DNA from: DASQHW01 sp038238245
GTDB taxonomy: Bacteria; Actinomycetota; Acidimicrobiia; IMCC26256; PALSA-610
DNA: 64,000 nucleotides
Direction: 5' to 3'
Assembly: GCA_038238245.1 (NCBI GenBank)
Contig: JBBRXX010000006.1
Coordinates: forward strand, 62,001 to 126,000
Shown: in pieces, positions 60,201-64,000 of the stretch
Layout of the letters: each line of letters starts with the position of its first letter
Position numbering within the stretch: the stretch's first letter is position 1
Position numbers and translations under genes: made by a program
The notes under the pieces: generated by a model
The model's input: only the letters and a program-made list of their open reading frames with translations
Databases searched by the model: none
What the model was told of the DNA's origin: nothing

Positions 60201-61307
60201 ACGTTGGACCTCGAGGCGTCCGTCGCGGTCCTGCGTACCGCGACCAGCCCCGACGCATCCCTGCGCGCCGTCACGCGCGACGGGACGTCGGTGGTCTTCC
60301 GACACCTTTTGGTTCCCGGCCAGATCACCGAGACGCCTGCGCCGTCGCTGCCGCTCGCGCCTGGTGAACAGATCGACTGGATGACCTTCTCTCGTGACGG
60401 TCATCTGCTGCTCGTGAACTTCCACGATCCTTCACAGGAAACCGTGAAGGACCCGCACCATCCGACGGGCTCCGCGGTCGTCCGGCTCGGCGCCGCGGGC
60501 GCGCCGCCGCGCTTGGAGGAAGAGGCGCTTGGCTCGAGCGGCGATGGCACGCGTCTCGCGTTCCGCGTGATCGACGACGCGCACCCCATGGACTCGACCG
60601 ACGTGATCATCCGCTCGGCGACCGACTCCCACGACATCTGGCGAACCGGCACGATCGATCTGGGCGAAGATGCCGCCCCGACCGCGCCGAATCTCTATGT
60701 GCTCGACATCGACGGGCACCGCCTGGCAGGGACGAACGGCAATGGCAAGGCGGTGATCTGGAGTCAGAACGGCACGGCCCGCGTCTTCACCCCGGGCACC
60801 GATGCACCGGCGAAGGTCGCACTTTTCGGTGTTGCGTTCAGCCCGGACGGTACGCGGCTCGCGTTGACGACGCCGGACAAGCGCCTGCGGATCTACGACC
60901 TGACAAAGGCCACCGCGGAACCAGTTGTGACTGAAGTGCTCTCACCGAGCTCGGGATCTCGAGTTCGTTTCAGTGACGACGGTGAGGTGCTCCTCGTCGA
61001 CGGCATCTCGCTGTTCGACGGCCACACGCTGGCGCAAATCGGCCCTCGGCTCCATCCCGACGCGTGGAACGATCCGGGAATCGATCTCGGTACGCAGGCG
61101 ACCTTCTTCACGCCCGACGGTCAATACGTCATCGCCGAACGCGGCGACGGCAGTCAGGCGGTGCGGTGGGCGGTCGGGCCGGCGACGCTTCGGACGCGCG
61201 CCTGCACGATCGCCGGTCGTAACTTCACCGCACACGAGGTCGAGCAGTTCCATCTGCCACCCGGCGCGCTGCGCATTTGTCCAGGACTTCCGCCGGCGGG
61301 CCGGTAG
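57225..61307 (+). CDS. TIR - transmembrane - heptad coiled coil - beta-propeller protein
   Basis: 1360 residues from GTG 57225 (GGGGGGAG upstream). Residues 1-170: a TIR domain (YDAFVSYSHQADARLAPALH, YLVVLASPEGAQSPWMGREI) with Glu85 in WMGREIENW where TIR NADases have their catalytic Glu. Residues 192-213: one membrane span (TWSAALALVMLAVATLVGAV). Residues 214-420: a charged coiled coil including 11 consecutive heptads starting with Ala (320-396, such as AVGEKDQ, AVDDKNK, AVHDKNV). Residues 440-1360: WD40/PD40-like blades (TVRLWDVEALG, GVAFSPDGTRLALTTPDKRL). I recall similar actinobacterial TIR-WD40 proteins of unknown role. NAD cleavage and a defence or cell-death role are inferred from TIR biology. 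Confidence 0.9.
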   Translation: MAGYDAFVSYSHQADARLAPALHAALERLAKPFWRRRALHVFCDTSALSANPALWSTIATAMASSEYLVVLASPEGAQSPWMGREIENWRATKPADRILPVLTGGELVWDNSIGDFDRERSTALHPALTGAFSEEPLYVDLRFAREDQDLSLRNPLFLDAVAELAAPIRGVPKDEIVGEDLRQHRRTVRVTWSAALALVMLAVATLVGAVIALDKAAEVRHKANEVLTANRSAADAHTAEQASRNAKDVADRARVQADELRKKADSARVKALETANTARNEADRQSSVARKKQAEALASALDAQRQGALADAARQARDTAVGEKDQAVGARDAAVGEKNAAVDDKNKAVDAKNKADDQRRAAVLLKDAADHDKKVAVHDKNVAVRAERVAEDAKLVALTAASEANAVAQATNLSAAAQQRDLLDSSLDLALLLANAASRIAPEPVPGASAAAALSPSHPSAEARAALLATNQAASGLIGHLQFAGHAGPQNLDHIAVSTHGGAVAAAETSSAIQAGEQASRLYVWHQGLRAEDRPDELSKSLPAGDRLGCLSQVEWDVSGRFLFTVEDPHGCLNPDPVPGLPGFVHRTVRLWDVEALGTPDAMVAFPESLSLFPYSPLTWTTDHGVALIQRSSGVLLFDFATGSIHALPGFFLGSTLYGGENISPDGSHLVGAVLDLSGAGFVPALYPLNGQGFLVTLDDPNASLSLHFDPLGRVVATTVAGSGTLKFFDPDTGSEIVALRRTFPTEPSSIVLGRPVVNGSPVDRANVSLCTTPGCTGSATVESFDWTTPNSALAWAVPVNRPAVGLLTMSPGQHYVTVEWYAPHVLDNSDTPNTLVLDAATGATRRDVNGRVVLFSAPDERYVVGQERDAQQNAQEFRLTVRARVWDLDTTDAAAGTAGTLVRSETDAEVAPAPDGRSVALFPTSLPVRSGPDPTVEILSLDPGSIDAGPRPLAGAKGVVHSVAFDGDGHLFGIGEGGSGRVWDLAAQPYETLDLEASVAVLRTATSPDASLRAVTRDGTSVVFRHLLVPGQITETPAPSLPLAPGEQIDWMTFSRDGHLLLVNFHDPSQETVKDPHHPTGSAVVRLGAAGAPPRLEEEALGSSGDGTRLAFRVIDDAHPMDSTDVIIRSATDSHDIWRTGTIDLGEDAAPTAPNLYVLDIDGHRLAGTNGNGKAVIWSQNGTARVFTPGTDAPAKVALFGVAFSPDGTRLALTTPDKRLRIYDLTKATAEPVVTEVLSPSSGSRVRFSDDGEVLLVDGISLFDGHTLAQIGPRLHPDAWNDPGIDLGTQATFFTPDGQYVIAERGDGSQAVRWAVGPATLRTRACTIAGRNFTAHEVEQFHLPPGALRICPGLPPAGR

Positions 61308-61315
61308 CCGCCGGC
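61292..61315 (+). terminator. GC-rich hairpin over the stop of the TIR gene
   Basis: GCCGGCGG (61292-61299) pairs with CCGCCGGC (61308-61315) across an 8-base loop that contains the TAG stop. No T run follows, so termination is only possible, not proven. Confidence 0.4.
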
Positions 61316-61405
61316 ACGAGCTCCACGTCCTGTCGCCCTTCCCCCCGCAGCATCGCGGTTTGGTGACCGCTACGCTCGCCGGACGCCTTGACGAAGGGGT
61401 CGCAG

Positions 61406-62800
61406 ATGGACCGCATGAGTCCGCAAGACGCGTCGTTCCTGCACGTCGAGGACGCCGTGAGCCCGATGCACATCGGGTCCGTGGCGGTCTTCGACGGTCC
61501 GCCGCCCACCTACGAGGAGTTCGAGGCGATGGTCTCGGCCAAGTTGCCGGCCGTCCCGCGCTATCGCCAGAAGGTGCGGTTCGTGCCGCTCCAGCTCGGC
61601 CGCCCGTTGTGGGTCGACGATCCGCATTTCCATCTCGGGTACCACCTCCGGCACACGGCCCTCGCTTCACCGGGGGGTGATCGCGAGCTGCGGAACCTCG
61701 TGGGGCGCGTCATGGCGCAACATCTCGATCGCCACAAGCCGCTGTGGGAGATGTGGATGGTCGAAGGCTTGGACCGGGACCACTGGGCGCTCGTGTCGAA
61801 GGTGCACCACTGCATGGTCGACGGCGTCTCCGGCACCGATCTGCTGACCGTCGTCCTCGATCCGGAACCCGAACCGGCGGACCCCCTTCCCGACGTGTGG
61901 CAGCCGGAGGGCGAGCCCCGCAACGCGCGGCTGGTTCGTGACGCGCTCGTCGACCTGGTCGCGAGTCCCTACGAGCAACTCCGAGCGGCGCGGGCATCGA
62001 CGCGCGCGCCGCGCCAGATGTTGCGGTCGTTCAGCGAAGTCGCGCGTGGCCTGCGGGCGTGGACGGGCGTGGTGCGCCCGACTCCGGTGTCGACGCTCAA
62101 CGGCCCGATCGGCCCGCACCGCCGTTGGGACTGGGCTCGCACGACGCTCGCGGACGTGAAGACGGTGCGACGCGGGCTCGGCGGCACCGTGAACGACGTC
62201 GTGCTCACCGTGCTCACGCGCGGCTTTCGGGATCTGCTCCTGTCGCGCAACGAAAGTGTCGAGGGTCGCGTCGTGCGGACGCTGGTACCGGTCTCGGTAC
62301 GCACCCCGGGTGAGCGCGGGACGTACAACAACCGCGTGTCGGCCATGATCGCCGAATTGCCGGTCGGCCTTGCCGACCCCGCCGAACGACTCGCGGCAAT
62401 ACGCGCGCAGATGGACGGCCTCAAGGAGTCGAAGCAGGCCGTGGCCGGCGAGGTCTTGACTTCGCTGTCGGGGTTCGCACCGTCGTTGCTGCTTGCGCTC
62501 GGTGCCCGCGTCGCAATGCGCCTTCCGCAGCGCAACATCAACACCGTCACCACGAACGTGCCCGGCCCCCAGATGCAGCTCTACGCGTGCGGGCGGTCGA
62601 TGCTCGAGGCCTTCCCGTTCGTGCCGCTCGCGAGCCAGGTCCGGATCGGGGTCGCCATCTTCTCGTACAACGGCATGCTCAACTACGGCGTCACCGGCGA
62701 CTACGACACGGCGGGTGACATCGCGGTGCTGTGCAGTGGGGTCGAAGCCGGTATGACGGAGCTGTTGAAGCTCGCCGAGGAGAATCCCGCGACCGGCTGA
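61406..62800 (+). CDS. Wax ester synthase/diacylglycerol acyltransferase (WS/DGAT)
   Basis: 464 residues from ATG 61406 with AGGGG upstream. The start DRMSPQDASFLHVEDAVSPM is the classical WS/DGAT N-terminus. The catalytic motif is HHCMVDG (His134, His135); NTVTTNVPGPQMQLYACGRS is the second motif. It is the most canonical of the three WS/DGATs here. It lies between the TIR gene (98 bp upstream) and the caspase-like gene (56 bp downstream), all on one strand, so the three may be co-transcribed. Confidence 0.93.
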   Translation: MDRMSPQDASFLHVEDAVSPMHIGSVAVFDGPPPTYEEFEAMVSAKLPAVPRYRQKVRFVPLQLGRPLWVDDPHFHLGYHLRHTALASPGGDRELRNLVGRVMAQHLDRHKPLWEMWMVEGLDRDHWALVSKVHHCMVDGVSGTDLLTVVLDPEPEPADPLPDVWQPEGEPRNARLVRDALVDLVASPYEQLRAARASTRAPRQMLRSFSEVARGLRAWTGVVRPTPVSTLNGPIGPHRRWDWARTTLADVKTVRRGLGGTVNDVVLTVLTRGFRDLLLSRNESVEGRVVRTLVPVSVRTPGERGTYNNRVSAMIAELPVGLADPAERLAAIRAQMDGLKESKQAVAGEVLTSLSGFAPSLLLALGARVAMRLPQRNINTVTTNVPGPQMQLYACGRSMLEAFPFVPLASQVRIGVAIFSYNGMLNYGVTGDYDTAGDIAVLCSGVEAGMTELLKLAEENPATG

Positions 62801-62856
62801 TTGGTGCGCGTTCGGCTCGGGCCAGGCGACGCATCTTCCTGACGACGGGGTGAGCA

Positions 62857-64000
62857 GTGCCGGACATGATCACCGCTGCGATCGTGATCGCCGGCGGCTC
62901 GGCCGCGACCGAGGCTCATGCGCTTCTCGCGGCCATCAGCGGCTCGACCGACGCTGCCGTCGACCTCGTGCCGCTGATCGACGCGCCGGGCGCGGTCGTT
63001 CTCCACGCGCTTCCGGACGCATCCGATCATCCCGCCGATGCGCTGACCTTGGTCGTGTTCTGCGGGCACGTCGTGCGTGACTACGACGGTCGCCTGTTCT
63101 TCTCGTCCCGAGCCGACGAGACGCCGACGCCGTTGACCGCCGTTCCCATCGACGCAGTGCGGGACGCCATCCGGAGCTCGCGCCGGCCGATCGTCGTGAT
63201 CTTCGATTGCACCTTCGCCGACGACGATCGCTTCGCGCCGGGGGGCGATCGCCTGGGTGCGCTCGAACAATCCTTCGCCGGTCTCGCGGTGGGCGTCCTG
63301 GTGTCGGACGCGAGGAGCATGGGGCTCGACGGCGGGATCGCACGTCAACTCGCGGAAGGGATCGCGACGCGGGATGCCGACCTGGACCGCGACGGTGTGA
63401 TCACGCTCGACGAGCTGTTCGCGTACGCGCGCCGCCGCGTCGAACAGGTTGGGTTGCCACCGCAATGCATCGTGTCCAGCTCACGGGCGCGGGGCATGGC
63501 CATCGTCAGATATCACGATCGCAATCTCTTCGACGACGACGTCCAGTTCAGCGCCTACCGACTGCGCGCGGTGCAACCGGACATCGTGTACACCTTGCTG
63601 GCGTTCGCCCACAAGGCCGGCATCGTCGACGACCCCGTGCGGGGATTGGTCGACCAGACCGAAGAGGTGAGGCGACGCGCAGCCGCCCTCGTCACCGGCG
63701 AGGTCGCCTACGACGAAAGGCGCGACCGCGCATTGCCCGATGGCGGCGGGTCGCTGTTCCGGTTCGTGCCCTACGTCGAGGGGATCGAGTTCGATCCCCC
63801 GGAGCGGGTGTTCCGGTGGCGCGGCGAGGTGTGCGAGGCGCAGTTCCGGCTCCGGGCGTCTCGCGCCGTCGAGCGCCGGCAGCTCCGGGGCCAGCTCTCG
63901 GTGTTCTGCGACGCGGTGCTCATCGCCGATGTCAGCTTGAGCATTCGCGTCGACCCCGCCGACGCGCCGCCCGCGCCGGCCCTCGTGGAACACGATCGCG
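62857..64000 (+). CDS. Caspase-like (C14) protein with EF-hand loop and TIR-associated domain, cut by the window end
   Basis: At least 381 residues from GTG 62857, open at the right edge. Residues 1-215 resemble a caspase-family peptidase: the His of the dyad in LVVFCGHVVRDYDGRLFF (His71) and the Cys in IVVIFDCTFADD (Cys118), where typical members have SGHG and DCC. A perfect EF-hand loop, DLDRDGVITLDE (176-187), is followed by LFAYARRRV, as in other bacterial caspases. Residues 227-375 (DVQFSAYRLRAVQPDIVYTL, EGIEFDPPERVFRWRGEVCE, ARGQL-type LRGQLSVFCDAVLIADVSLS) match my memory of a domain that precedes C-terminal TIR domains. A TIR domain beyond the edge is predicted, not seen. Confidence 0.75.
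   Translation, partial: MPDMITAAIVIAGGSAATEAHALLAAISGSTDAAVDLVPLIDAPGAVVLHALPDASDHPADALTLVVFCGHVVRDYDGRLFFSSRADETPTPLTAVPIDAVRDAIRSSRRPIVVIFDCTFADDDRFAPGGDRLGALEQSFAGLAVGVLVSDARSMGLDGGIARQLAEGIATRDADLDRDGVITLDELFAYARRRVEQVGLPPQCIVSSSRARGMAIVRYHDRNLFDDDVQFSAYRLRAVQPDIVYTLLAFAHKAGIVDDPVRGLVDQTEEVRRRAAALVTGEVAYDERRDRALPDGGGSLFRFVPYVEGIEFDPPERVFRWRGEVCEAQFRLRASRAVERRQLRGQLSVFCDAVLIADVSLSIRVDPADAPPAPALVEHDR

Noticed and set aside
1..64000. CRISPR arrays, rRNA genes, complete insertion sequences
   Set aside because: I saw no array of spaced short repeats, no rRNA-like stretch and no transposase. The only repeats found are the 43-bp att copies, the 88-bp tandem and short dyads.

Overview
The window is high-GC, densely coding DNA from an actinobacterium (Actinomycetota). 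The F420-dependent luciferase-like oxidoreductase, three wax ester synthase/diacylglycerol acyltransferases (WS/DGAT), an MMPL exporter, class III nucleotidyl cyclases, a BlaI/M56 pair and CsoR all fit. I cannot name the genus; a deep-branching class such as Acidimicrobiia is a guess.

Layout. (1) 1-4 kb: a broken redoxin, an SRPBCC protein, an F420/LLM oxidoreductase and a flavoprotein with four frameshifts. (2) 4-20 kb: a copper and cell-envelope block. It holds a CopA ATPase with a partner membrane protein, CsoR with a perfect operator, CopZ, MarR, an ECF sigma/anti-sigma-like pair, a second P1B ATPase with CPD in place of CPC behind a SHOCT protein, an NlpC/P60 hydrolase, a BlaI/M56 pair, a cyclase with a C-terminal YHS domain, and a cupredoxin lipoprotein. 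Three BlaI-type dyads share a CTACG...CGTAG core and lie before the NlpC/P60 gene, a lipoprotein operon and the cupredoxin, suggesting a local BlaI regulon. (3) 20-24 kb: a secreted coiled-coil protein, a TetR/cupin divergon with an 18-bp palindrome, and methyltransferases. (4) 24.5-29.4 kb: a 4.8-kb segment between perfect 43-bp direct repeats that match the 3' half of a tRNA-Val(TAC), with a tyrosine integrase lacking its N-terminus at one end: an old integrated element. (5) 29.6-44.4 kb: an arylsulfotransferase-like lipoprotein, a DNA-ligase remnant, a frameshifted secreted protein, a hemerythrin/KatE-type catalase/hemerythrin stress block, a head-to-head junction of two gene fragments, a patatin, an RsbQ/RsbP-like pair, a STAS protein, and two related small proteins, one with AT-hook-like basic motifs.

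(6) 44.4-64 kb is compact and free of visible decay. Two membrane cyclic-di-GMP enzymes come first, then a soluble class III cyclase, three WS/DGATs, a cNMP-binding patatin fusion, an MMPL protein and a lone cNMP-binding protein. A 1360-residue TIR/transmembrane/coiled-coil/beta-propeller protein follows. The window ends inside a caspase-like protein that carries an EF-hand loop and a domain I associate with C-terminal TIR domains. The neutral-lipid genes are therefore interleaved with cyclic-nucleotide receptors and death-effector-like domains. This last cluster is my best candidate for an undescribed signalling or defence system, although a purely lipid-regulatory role is also possible.

Broken genes and joins cluster in the first 38 kb and are absent from 44-64 kb. 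Read errors cannot be excluded for the single-base cases, but the tandem duplication, the att repeats and the fragment junction show real rearrangement.
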